Translations under genes and position numbers: made by a program
The notes under the pieces: generated by a model
Seen by the model: the letters and a program-made list of their open reading frames with translations, nothing else
Database searches by the model: none
What the model was told of the DNA's origin: nothing
Assembly (NCBI GenBank): GCA_024362935.1
Contig: JANCRA010000005.1
Span: 20,596,235 to 20,660,234, forward strand
From: Setophaga petechia
Lineage: Eukaryota > Chordata > Aves > Passeriformes > Parulidae
Direction of reading: 5' to 3'
DNA length: 64,000 nt
In this document: piece by piece, positions 1-13,000 of the stretch
Layout: each line of letters opens with the position of its first letter
Position numbering within the stretch: position 1 is the first letter of the stretch

Positions 1-923
1 AGGAAGTGGAAGCAATGATGTAATATTATATTGCACAGTTATCTTCATATTTCTTCTGCCATTCCTTACAATGTTTGTAAATGTTTCTGTTATCTCAGAA
101 GTTGCACTGTAAAAATAATACCCAGGGGTATTGTGTTCACTGTTTCTCAGTGATTCCATATAAGACTGCCAGACTCATTCTGGCCTCTGCAGCCAGGCTT
201 TATAAATCCTTCTTGTTGTAACAAATACAAGGATAAGGCAAACTGGGATTTACACCAGCATTACCACAGGTCATTTTAGCAGAAAAAATAGCGTGCTGGG
301 TTTTGCCAGAGAAAATGTCAGTCATGTTGTTCATATACTTTTTAATGTGAATGTAGCAGCTGTGATACCTTTGAATCAAAATAAATGCAGAAATTTGACT
401 GTCCATTTACCTCTTTTAGGCATTCTACTCAGTGCTAGGAAATCAGCAAAGAATGAAATTATTTTCCTTTTCCTGTGTAGGATATGCTAAGTGCGCTGTC
501 TGGTATTCTAAGTCCTAAAACCAAATGTTACAGCTCTTTTTAGGTACCCAGGTGTGAAAGGTCAAATTTTTCCTTGCATGGAACTACACACTTTTAGAGA
601 AGTATATCCAAATATTTCACTTCACCAAAGATGTGGGGCTTTTTGCTGTGCCAGATTCCTCTTTGACCCAGGGCAAATACCTGTTAACAGTAAAATTAAT
701 ACAATAAAATTCATGCAGACAAGACTAAAAGATTAATATTTTAGCTCATATCTGTTCCTTACCCTTTTTTGTACCTAATGCCTACAAAGAAAGTACAAAA
801 AGACCACTTTATTGTCTGCAGAGGGCTAATAATATAGTTCAGGTGAAAGAAAACTCATCCTCGACACTCTCCTAGGTGTTTGCAGAGGTTTAATTGACTA
901 TATTCTTTCTCTTTTTTTCACAG
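1..923 (+). other. RAPGEF4: RAPGEF4 intron, 3' part
   Basis: AT-rich sequence ending in a pyrimidine-rich tract and CAG at 921-923, the acceptor of the first exon in the window. The preceding RAPGEF4 exon was not seen, so it lies before position 1. No repeat or RNA gene recognised. Confidence 0.8.
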
Positions 924-1002
924 ATTCTGTTTTAAATGATTTTATTATGATGCACTGTGTTTTTATGCCAAATAGTCAGCTCTGCCCAGCCTTGATGGCA
1001 CA
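924..1002 (+). CDS. RAPGEF4: RAPGEF4 exon, about residues 527-553
   Basis: After a CAG acceptor, the first two bases complete an Asp codon begun in the upstream exon. The exon then reads [20 protein letters not shown] and ends in CPALMA plus the first two bases of a His codon. This is the segment leading into and starting the REM region, which packs against the catalytic domain. The exon is 79 bp. The base after it is not a GT donor but ATATCCTTT, the U12 AT-AC donor; joining to 5353 restores the family sequence [10 protein letters not shown]. Confidence 0.95.
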
Positions 1003-4000
1003 ATATCCTTTTTTAAGAGAAAAGTCTCTTTAGCCATTATACCCATCAGTGACAAAAGTGAAGCTTTCCTCTCTCAAGAAGTACATCATGTCCCATGGAG
1101 GCTGTGCCTTGTGAGTAGATTCTCAGTGTCTGACTGTCCAGAGCTCAACAACTCTGAAATGGATAGTTACAACCCATGGTGAGATACAGTACAGACCATG
1201 AAAACTCTCTATTTCCTGTACTGATTACTGTTCCAAGAGAAATAAATGTATTGTTCCTCCACCAAATAAGTGAAATTACATAAAACTTTGGGTTACTCTT
1301 CCTGTATCTTTCTTGGGTTTTGCTGAACTACAGCATCTACATTTTAACTGGGATAGTTATTGCTTAGTGATTTCAGTGGTCCACTGTACAGATTGCAAAC
1401 TGTGAACTGCCTCTAGCAAGAGGCTGCCTGAACTTGCAGTGGGTAAGTAGTTCCTAGGCACTGTCATAATTGTTATGAAAAAGTAGTAATAATCTGAAAT
1501 AATAGTCTATAGCATATGCAAACAAACTGTAAGTAACTTCAATTGGATGTGAATACTAAGAGATGAAATCTTAATAGTGGAGAGCATTGAGAGCTGGGGA
1601 TGATTCTCGTCCTCTCTGCATGTTTCACAGAGTCTGTGAAATGTCCATCTGTCAATTACTAGCAGATTGTTTAGTTTGAGGAGCTGTTGGACCTAGAGAG
1701 TTTTCCGTGTGCACAGTGACTTGAAGCTATCAAGTGACTGGGAACATTAAATAAACATATAATGTTTTCTGTTGTATAGAATTTTGACAGGGGTATAATA
1801 ACTTCAGCTCCCTATTTATTTGTTTTGAATCGCAATGGTGTGAAAGTGCTTTCCTTCAAGCTCAGTGGGGCGAGTGACATCTGGGAAAGCTCACCTCCTG
1901 AAACCACAAAATAGAGCATTGTGTCCTTGTCTGGCAAGCTTGAGAATCCATTTGTGTTACTCCTAGCGAGGAGAGTAATTGTTTTGAAAACCTTTGGACC
2001 CATGAAACTGGTCTGTAGAAGATTGTTCGCACACCTGAAACAAACACATTTCCAAAATCACATTGTTTTGGATATCAAAAGTATTATGAAATGCTGTTGC
2101 TGACAGCATTGAGAGGGGAAGAAAGGGCAACACTTTTAATGTTTGGGGTTTTTTGTCCTGATTCACTTAGCTTGTATTATTCAGCCAGTCCATTTGAGAT
2201 TCAGGCTTCTCTACCCTCAGTTATAATTGAATGCCTCTATCCAACAACTGGGAAAATCAGACCCATAAGCAAAATGTACCTCATTCTTTAGAGGGGAAAA
2301 GCTTTTATGGTAATCAAAGTAAAGGATAATCACACTTAAGGATAAATACTTGTGATGAAATCTGTTCTGGAGAGGATGCTAAGACCATGGTCTTCAGTGG
2401 GTCATGGCAAGCATCATGTTAATTCTTTTCAGAGAGGAGCTGGAAGTAACTGGTATCCTACTGCTTTAGTGTTAGCTTTCCTGGAGCTGAATTATTATTT
2501 ATTTGGTTCATTCTGAATATGGAAAAGCTAACTGTGCTTTGTTGATTGTACCATTGAAAGTTATTGTTAGAGCTGAAAGGTTCTTAACAAAGCTCATCTT
2601 TTTGGAGCAAAATCACGCTACAAAAGTGTTCGCCAGTGCTGTGAGACTAAGGAGAGATTAGTTATGCTCAATGAGGAAATTAAAACAGAAAAAGAAGAAA
2701 AGTTGATTCAGTCGGTAACTTTTTACTTTAGCTCCCAGTTTTGAATCAAAACAAGTCTGTTTTCCTACACCCACTTAGGATACTATTTTAGCTGGCAGCA
2801 TGCAAGTATATGAGTAGAGTTAGACCACTGAAGTGCTTTCAAGCATAGTCCAGAGTATAAATTATTTGGGTTTTCATTTCTTTTACAGCAGTCATTTGTA
2901 AGTTATTTTAATTCTGAAAGAAATGGACCATGCACCATTTTGTCCAAGTAACATTATTGCTTGCTGTGGATTCCCTGCTTATTCTGTGCTGTCCTTTGGC
3001 ACACCAAGTCTTTTTCAGTCATTAAAGAATATATCCTGCAGTATGAAAAAAAACCAAACTTCTGTTTTATAGGGAAGCAAAGCATGCTCCCCTGTCCTGG
3101 ATCAGGAGATAAGTCCTATGTGTTGGACCAAGGCCCCTTTTTCCCTCTTCTTCACAGAATAAAAATAGACAAACTCTCAGAGCTACAACTTGTCCGAGGG
3201 AGGCAGGACAAGGCCTGAAAGAAAACCTGAAATAGAGCAGCAACTCCAAAAGTGACCTTAGGTTAGTGCCAGTGGGCAGGGGTGCACCTTTAAAGGACCA
3301 CTGTCTAAATACTTGCAAAGTATAAACCCCTCTTTTGCTCTCTGTAGACAATAATTCTTCAGCATGTTTCTCCTTTACCACTGTGACACCAAAAAAGTTT
3401 GCATTCTGTTGTAGCAATGATCTTGCACAACTCCTGCTATAGCTGGGTCTTCCTATACGGGGAAGAACAGCCTTCAAAATTGCTTCAATTTCTTAGCATA
3501 TGCTAGGGAAAATTAGAAATATATGTATATATTGAGCTCTAAACATATTGGTGTTGATAAATATTTTGCAATTATCTGACATTTGTTGCAAGTATACATC
3601 ACAGTTTATTTCTGATTGCAGTTTGCAGTGAAGCTGCATCCTGAAGATCACATAAAAATGTGAGAACCTTTCATTGAATTTCCCTGTGATAATGTTCATA
3701 AAAGAGAAATCAATGCAAATGAGCAGTAAAAATACAGAAAAATTACCAGTGCCTGTGGTGAGCCAGTTAATAAGAAAGTAAAAATACATTAAATAATTAT
3801 AGTGTTTGTAAGGTAAGTATGGCATGAGAAAAATGACTCGGTAGAATATTAAACTTGCTCCCCAAGATATTGGAGCACATAACTTAGAATGAATTATTTA
3901 CTTCTTATGACCTTCTGCCTTTCTGCCTTAATTGTACTGTCACGTTTAGTTCTCTGCTAATTTTAAACCTTTCCAAATAAAATTAAAATGCAGATTTCTG

Positions 4001-7000
4001 AAAGTTTGTCAGTCAAATAAACACCCCAGGGGCTTTGGGCCACAGGATCATTTCAAAGTGTGATTTAATAGGTACTTTGCCCATTGCGTTTTATTAATAG
4101 TATTGTTAGAGATTTTTTTCTAAATTAGAAGCTTAGAATAAATACCTTATATAATTTGTATTCCTCATTAATATTTTTATTTTCTAATAAACATTTTAAA
4201 ATATTTTGGTACAGCAACTGAAAGTGCATCTTGAAAGGATGCAAGGATGCTGGACATGGCTGTGAGGGAGAGTGTCAGTATTTTAATGTTACATGTTACT
4301 ATGTAATTGGGAATAGCATTACTCATGGCAGTCCAGAATCAGAATTCTGGTAACTGGGGAGCAAAGTTGAAGATGTAACTGCACTCATTCGGTGCTTACT
4401 TTCCACTCAGCTCTCAGTTCATTTGAACAGTTGAAATACATGTTGTTAACCTTTTTTCAGTGAGAAGTAGACACACAAATTGTCATATCCTGTTTCTTCT
4501 GGAGATACTTCATTTTCACACAGATTAAAGACTCAAATTATCTCAATTTATTTCGCATTGTGCTTTTACTTTTTTTCTTGGTTTTTTTCCTTTCATTGAA
4601 TGTTACTTTTGGCCTTTTAGCTATTTGTGTAGTTTTGTAATGTTGACACTTTGTTTTTAAAAAGGTCATTGAAATGTTTCCTATTTTTTCTTATTGTTCA
4701 TCACAAAATAACTTTCACAAAGTACTGTGTTTGAAATACACTTTATTTGACATAGTGGAAATGTCTGATTTCCTCATGGCAATGAGGCTACTACAAAATT
4801 TATTATTTTACCCTGTGTTTCTGTAGTCAGTTTAGGCTGTAAATGTCAAAGTCCTCCTCCCTTAATGGGACTGAGGTTCATTTTGAGTTACAATCACTTG
4901 TGAAAACAAAAGGAATAGCACTGGTGGTTCGTTCTGGTAGTCTTCCTAACAAATGGAAAATTGGAAGTGTTAATGAACACAAAGTGACATTTTTCTTTTT
5001 CTTCAATTGTTTCCAAAGAGGAACAAGGAGAAATATCCTTCTTCAGTCTCCATGGTTAATCCTCTTTGTTGTTCCAAGTGTCATTTCTCTTCTGTTCTCC
5101 TAGAGCAACCAACTCCGTGGTGAAACTGTGATCCTTCCTGTGCTCTTCAGAAAATTCTCTTTCATTTTACTTTTTAGTATGAATGTGAAAAGTTTGCAAA
5201 TTCTTTGCTAGTGGATATCAGAATTTAGAAGTGTATATTGGAAAGTTATGTTTGAGCACCCTGAAAGTGGTTTGTTGGAAGTCAATTGCTCATGAATTCA
5301 TATTGGGCTTGATATTTTCAATCACTGAATGTTTTCCTTGACACTGGGGCACCTATCATGCCCAGCCTTCTCAGGGTACAGAGCAGGAGAAGATGGATTA
5401 TGCCCTCAACAACAAACGGCGAGTCATTCGACTGGTTCTGCAGTGGGCTGCTTTATATGGAGATTTACTGCAAGAAGATGAAGCAGCAATGGCCTTTTTG
5501 GAGGTATAAAGGACTCATGGTATCACTGAAGTGAAAGAGATCATTTCAAAGTGCAAAGTTTATTTCAGTTTATGATGTTTTGTAAGGTTTGGCTGCAGAC
5601 AGTAAAGGCACCACGACAGTGTTTGAACCATTGCCAGCCTCTGGAACTCTGAAAATAGTGTTGCAGATCCCTTTCAAAGAGCACTGTATGGGTAGCTTGT
5701 GTTATAGCAGTAGCTGAATTTGCTTTTTCTAGTATTTTCTTCTTAATGGTTCAGGGGCCCTACAGATTGAACTGGAGTGCTGTTTATGCCTGCCTGAGGT
5801 GTGCCAGGAAGGAGCTGGAGGGCTGCCACTCTACAGAACCAAAAGTCCTTTTCATTTGAATGAAAGCTGTACTGCAGCTATTGGAGCTTAAGATCGTTGC
5901 CTTCAGAACCCTTGTAAATTCTTGTGGTAGCTGCCATATCCTTGGATTTCTAAGATAAGAATGCACTGCCAATGTCATGTCAAATGATTGGGATTGCCAC
6001 TTTTATTATATATGGTGTTTATGGAACAGAATCCCATATGTTACTGGCTGAATGAAAGTTCTTGTCCTAAAGAGCTTAAAACTGAATCTAAGATTTAGCA
6101 GAGGGGAAGGGAGAGGGGCTTGAAGAGTGGTAGACACCCCACAAACCCACATGGGAAAGCTTTTCAAGCTTTGGAGATGCCATAGACTTCCATTAGTTTA
6201 GAAGTTAAAGAACAGTCACTAATTGCAAGCACAGAGATCCTTCTTGGGGACAGTTTTATGCAGCTAATAACAAGAAGAGGTTTGAGGAGGGTTTAAAAGT
6301 GGGTAATACTGTAATGGATTAGACTCAGTGACTCGGGAGTCAATCAAGCACTAAAGACTACAACAGCAATGAATAAAAAAACCTATCATGCTAGAATATT
6401 TGCAGATTTTTTAGTCTTTATCCTTGACGGTGTGAAAATGCAGGTTTTGCACAAGCAGACAGTGGTTACAGAGTGAGCTAAGGAGCCTCATCAGGCTTCC
6501 CTTCTGCATGTATAACTCTTGCTTTAAATCAGCTGGAGATAAACAAGTAGAAGTAATAGAGGGTTGGGCCCAGCATGTGTTCCTCTATGCAGATTATCAT
6601 TCTTTATAATCATTAAGCTATCAGATGTCATCTCATAATCCTCTCTCCTGAGTACTGCTCATTTACCCCTATAGTTATTTAAAGACTATTCTGTATCATT
6701 TACAGGAATTTTATGTATCTGTATCAGATGATACCAGAATGATTGCAGCACTAAAGGAGCAACTTCCAGAGCTAGAGAAAATTGTAAAGCAAATGTAAGC
6801 ATAGTTTTTGCTTCTTTCCTTTCCCTGCCCTTTTTCTCAGTAAATTGATGAAGAAAATTTATTGGTTATATCTATTAAAAAGCCACTTTGTGAATGACAC
6901 TCAGTTATATGAAATTGAAAGTTTGCATGCAGGCTTATTTGAATTAATGTCTATGGCCCTCTTTTCCACATCATTCTTGCAAACACCATACCCTTACTGA

Positions 7001-10000
7001 GAGATTGACAGAAGCTTATTTCATGCTTACATGAACTTTGTATAATATTTTTTCTGCCTTGGTCATAGATTAACTGTGGTATAATCTAGTCTTTTCATAT
7101 ATAAATAAGATTATATTGATATACTAGTTTGACAAGTGGTCCATATTCTATATGTGATTTTGTACACAAAATCTTCCAGGCAATATTTCATTGTATATTC
7201 TATGCTTTACATTTTTATAGTTCTGAAGAACCTAAAGCACCACAAAAGAAGGTAAGAAAATTTATTTGTTCATTTTCTCAAGTAAAATCTTAAGCACAGC
7301 AAATTCATAAGCATCTTCTCTTTAGTAATAATGGATATATTAAAAAAACACATTGAGAGATAGCTTTTAACATTGTCAAATTTTGCATTGCTACTCTTTT
7401 TCCTGCCATTGATAAGAGATGTATTGTAGTTCATGTGTAGCACATGGTTATTTTGCATTAATGTGAATCTCAATGATTAATTTTCAGCACAAAGTTCTTC
7501 TGCAGCTGTTCAACACAAGTGATGACAGAGCACAGAAACGCCAGCCTATCAGGGGCAGTGATGAAGGTGATTTTCTTCTCTGCTACGTTTTCTTGAGCCA
7601 CTGACATCTATATAAATTTGTCTGTCTCAAACAAAGATCTAAAAAGAAATGAAAGTACCTACTTAGAATTTTGGAGTCTGGCCTAAAACAAACCCTCTTT
7701 GCTTTTGCTAGCCCACTGTTCTCTGTTGTTGATTTGAGGTGCTCTTGGTCTTCTCCCTTAGTTACTTGTGCTATCAAACACTGCTTCCTTGGAGGAAGAT
7801 GTAAAAACCTTTAAAATAAGGAATGAACAAAACAGGGAAGAACCAATAAGACACTGTACTACAGGGAATGGCAGTGCAATAAAGAGTGGAAGCTGAAGGT
7901 CATGTTTGAGCCTCTATCTCCCCTATGAGCTAATGTTCTTTGGGAGGTAGGAGTGGAGCAGATAATCAAGCCATAGACCATGGATCTAAAATCCAAGAAT
8001 CTAGGCACACAGCCTAAAAACCAAAATCTCTGGTTTGCCCTATTGGTGTTGTTTGATTCTCTGAAGAGATTAAGGTAAAATTTACCTCAGTGTATCAGAA
8101 TGTCATTTTCAGATTTCTGATGAGGAAAGAGTACTGATGAGGTGCTCTTAATGGTTGTTTTGTGGAACTTCATCACTTAAAAAGACGCTTCTTCAACATT
8201 GTCATTCATAGGACAGGCACTGTCCTGAACACTGAAAATCCAAAATCCAAAACTCTGGGAAATCAGAGATTTCTGTACTAGAAATTGTAGAGCATCTGAG
8301 GACGGGGCAGCTGTGTAGTGATTCATTGTTTCTTTGTTTCATTTTGTGAGGAGTGGTTACTGAAGTGATAGTTATTTGTATGGTAAATGGGTGGGTTTTA
8401 CACATGGAATAAACTGTGCAATGTTTTTTTCTTTAGTTCTGTTTAAGGTGTACTGCATAGACCAAACCTACACCACTATCCGTGTGCCAGTGTCTTCTTC
8501 TGTGAAGGAAGTGATCAGTGCAGTAGCAGACAAGCTGGGCTCTGGAGAAGGCCTCATCATAGTAAAGATGAGTTCAGGAGGAGGTACTATACTTACATCA
8601 TCTTAAACACTCCTCAGTTATGGTGAAGCAGAATTTTGGACTTGGATTCAGTGAAGGTTTTATAACCATGTGCATGTTCAGCTCTCATACAGGTCCTAAT
8701 GAGAGGCAGGTCCTTCCTCTACTGCAGGCACAGACTGCAGCTCACAGGGGAGACGGGACCAGTGGAGAATCTTGTGTATCTGCATGTTCCAGAGCACAGC
8801 TACCCTGATTTTCCTTCACTGTTAGACTTGTAAGAGTTTTTTAACAACAGAAAAAGGAGGCAAGCATGGATATATTCATGCTGGACTCGGGAATCAGTAA
8901 TGTCACAAAGCACTGCAGTGCCAACGTTCTGGCAGTGGTCACTACCATTTTGCCTGCTCTGTCCATGCAAACCATGGAAGAGCAACTTAGTGCCAAACAC
9001 ACAGACCTAGTGTTTGCAGAGGGTTAGGGATCAGGCCCCCCTCTAGGCTGTGGAAATGTGAGAGTCACTGGCAGGTGAATTCTTCTGGAGAACTGATGTT
9101 GCTCAAGTGCTTTGGTTGAGTATGACTGTGTGGACACAGAGGTAATGAGAGCTGTGTTGGAAGGCATTTTTGCAAACAGTGGAGCCTGCCAAAAATGGCT
9201 CACTTCCTGAGAACTGACACCAGGCAGCTTTGCTTTTTGCAGTTGAAGCAATTTTTTGTCAGATTTGCTGACCACCAACATCTGCTGGAAGAGACTGTTT
9301 TGTAAGTTACTTCATTATTTTTTCTTTACCTGTGATGTGATGCTCTTTTAGCAATGTTGTAGTGCATTTCCATCACCTCTTGAGCAGTTACTGCCTTCCA
9401 GAGCAATTTCTTTGAAGAGCAGCTCGCCAAATGCTTACAGCTCAGCAGTGAATGACTGGACTCCCTAATTAGGCTTAATTTTTGCAGGTAGTGTCTAGTG
9501 ATAGCAGCACAGCCTTCTTGACCTGTCTGTACAGTTTGGGACTGGGATTCTGGTTCTGTAAGAGACTGGTTTGGGCTGAGCTTACCACATTTCTTCAGTA
9601 AAGAGGATCTTGCTGTCTTCTTTTCTGTATCCTGAATACTGGAGTTACTGGGCAAAATTTGTTCCCAGAAGGGTGATGTGTGCAGCTGGTAGATCAATCC
9701 TGCTGTGAATTGTAATAAGTAATAATTTGTTTCATTTTTACAGAAAAGGTTGTGCTCAAGCCTCACGATGTTTCAGTGTTCACCACTCTGAGTGTTAATG
9801 GCCGGCTGTTTGCCTGCCCTCGGGATCAGTTCGATTCTTTGGTATGTATGTGTGCAGTGCTCAGGAGCATCAGGGCTTTGGTTTATTTGGACACCTGGCC
9901 CTCTTTGCATTTCCACACTTCAGATGAAAACTAGTGGAAACATTCACAATAAAGGGCTTGTCACACTGCAGTAGGGTGAGCCCTGAAAAGAAAACAAGCT

Positions 10001-13000
10001 GATGTTCTAATTCCCTGAAGTAGACCAGAAATCCATCCATCTGGTCCACATAACAGAACTTGATCCAGTACTTTCCCTGTCACACTGAGCATTTAGGAAG
10101 AGCTGAATATTGTTACCAAGACATGCAGTAATTCTTCATTACACAATAACCTCCTCAAAGTCATAGAGATATATTTTCTAAGATAAGTGTTATCAATTAA
10201 AGCATTCTGGAGATTTGATTCCAGCAGTAAATTCCTTAATTTTGTTTTATGTGTCATCCCCACAAAATACTGTGTCAAAATCTGAGATAATTCTAAGTAG
10301 AATCACAGAAAATATTCTTGGTAGAAAGTCTGTTTTTTTCTTAGGTAGAATTGCTCATAAGTACTTACAGTTTATACAGTCATTCTAGCGATCTCCATGG
10401 GGTCTGCTTTTATAGAGTTTGATTTGACTGTACTTTTTGTTCCTTTTATTTCATTAAAAACAAATGTCATTGCCAAGTCATGTCAGCATGAACTCTATTA
10501 CTCCTAGCCTTGTTTCAGCCTCCTGTATGCTTTTAACAAGCCACTTAGTATGTATGCCTGATTTCTTTTATGGATATGGTAAAATCTATTCTTTGCTGCT
10601 GCTTTCAATTTAGTAACCAGGGAATGCACATCCAGCATATGTAGTTCCATGCAGAGATACCTCTTGTTCAGCTTATTAAATTCTGGTGTTCCCTTAAGGT
10701 TAATTAATCCTGCCAAGTAGATACCCTCATGGGGCATGCTACTGTAAAGCAGGGGTGTTGCATCAGTAAAACTGCACTGGGTACTTACTTATGGCTCTGC
10801 ATTGTCTATGTACACATAGCTTTTGCAGCAAATTGTTTTGGCTTTCTGTACGTTTTTCCTGTGCTATTTACCATGCATCAAGTACTCAAAGTGCTGCAGG
10901 GAGCTCTAAGATATAGGGCTGCAATGTGCTACTTTTCATCAACTAGACTGAATTCAGTAAGAATTACAGAAGTACATTCAGTGACTTAAAAATGGTCCTC
11001 AGCATTGCATAGCAAATTACAACCCCTTATCAGCTGCATTTTTTCAAAGAGGTATAAACAAATTAAAAAATGTTACAGCCTTAGCTGCCTCCCAGTTTAA
11101 TCCTTTTCACATTCCAGTTTCTGGCTTCTTCCTGTTGGTGAACATTTACCCACATATTACATTTGGCAATTCCCATGTGAAAATTGTTCTGGGTAGATGA
11201 ATTTTCAAATATGCTGTGAGTTTGCATCTAAGAGCTTCTTTCCTAGCCTTGGAAAATATGTGTTTGTTATGGTAACAGCTATGTTGTGTTCATCTCCAAA
11301 TGGGGGAAAAAAAGACGTCTTTCAATCTGTAGGCAGTTCTCTTTCCACAGATTTCCACAAGTTAGAATTTTCTACACAAAGCTGCTGTACTTTTATTTCA
11401 TATGTTGTCATAAATGAAAGAAATTTTGTGTTTGTGCAAATCCCAATTCAAAGCAATCTGCAGCTTTTTTTAATATTAATGGCTGCTCTGGAGTTTTTAG
11501 AGAATACTTTTCTACTATTTTTTAAAATTATAGACAAAGCTTTTAAGGTGATAATGTTCATGATTTAGTCAAGTTTTTTTAGTTAGTTTGTATGACGACA
11601 ATAATTGAAAGGAAAGTTTTCCCTCAAGTACAAAGCAAGAATGCATACAGGAGTAAAACCCCTACACACTGAGAAAATGTTTTGATGTATTAATCCAGTC
11701 AGATTTATTTCTGTTGCTAGTATATTACTCTTATATAAAATAGGATTCATTTAGTAGGCTCATTTCTTATATTGCAGCATCTAAATAAGGTCTGTCAATC
11801 TGGCAGACTCCACTGAGTTTGTGCTGGGAAAGCAGCCTGTTGACAGCTCCGTGCTCCATCCTTCCTTGTTTAACAAAGGCGGTGAGCTCAGAGTTGGGAT
11901 GCTCGTGTGTGAGCTCTGCCGCCCTCTCCCGGAGCAGCGCCGCTGACCCGGCGTTCGCTGCCGCCCCTTGGCCGGGGGGCTGGTTGGCAGCGTCTTAGCA
12001 GCGCTGCTTCAAACACTTCACCCTGATATGTACAACAGACTGCTTCACATCTGACTTGATCTCAAGCCGTGTTTTAAATCTCTGTTTAATACTTCACCTG
12101 TGTGCAGAATCATAGATCACGTCTCATTTACCGGGTGGCGTGGAAGTGCCTTTCAGAAATGGTTTGTACTTGGTTCTTTCTCATAAAACTGTGTTTATAT
12201 CATTTTAATCGGCCTACCCAGGAAGTTGCAATCACAAATTGTGCATCAAATTTGTGTACTGTCAAAGAGAAAGTATGAGGTTTATTTTATAAGTGATCAG
12301 AAGATCTTGCAATCACTGCAGATTTCTGAAGCATGCTAGGTATAGCAATTCTCATCATTAGAATCAGGAATATGTAAAAGTATTTGGCTTGTCCTTGGTG
12401 ACCTAGTTATTTGTGTATGTGAAAAAGGAAACATAAAAGTTTTTTGGAAAGACCTATGCTCCTAAACAAACACACATGCTTTAGTTAGCACAACGTGTAT
12501 TATAGATTCAAATTTTAGAACAATGTTAAAAATAACACACTGAGAACAGTCTGGTTTATTTTCTTACAGTGTCTCTGAAGAGCTTTCAGGATTTTCCTGA
12601 CTATCCTGTGCATACTAGATACTGGTTTTGCTCATTACCCAATACCTGTGTTTAAAAGCAAATTTCAGTTTTACTGTAATTTCAGTTTTACTATTAGAAA
12701 CATGATTAGGAAAGTGGTCACACTTAAAAAAAAAAGTTAGAAATATTATGGAATGAAAGCACCAACCATATGATTTAGCCTGTATAAAATATTTTTATAA
12801 TATTTTCTTGTTTGTAGGCACCATTGCCAGAACAAGAAGGACCATCTACTGGTACAGTAGGAACATTTGAACTGATGAGTTCCAAAGACTTAGCACATCA
12901 GATGACAATTTACGACTGGGAGCTCTTCAACTGTGTGCATGAGGTATGAGGATCTATCTATTCAGCAGGTTAAAATCTATTAAAAAGTGTTTAACTGTAC

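Noticed and set aside
3067..3477. 136-codon minus-strand open frame inside the AT-AC intron
   Set aside because: No family resemblance, no splice or promoter context, length within chance expectation for this amount of DNA.
5375..5503. RAPGEF4 exon starting at the AG acceptor 5373-5374
   Set aside because: Would drop conserved YHAQPSQ and has no GT donor partner in phase; the AC border at 5352 restores the full family sequence.
9326..9766. 146-codon minus-strand open frame
   Set aside because: Overlaps the RAPGEF4 exon at 9744 on the other strand; composition like intron and no recognisable domain.
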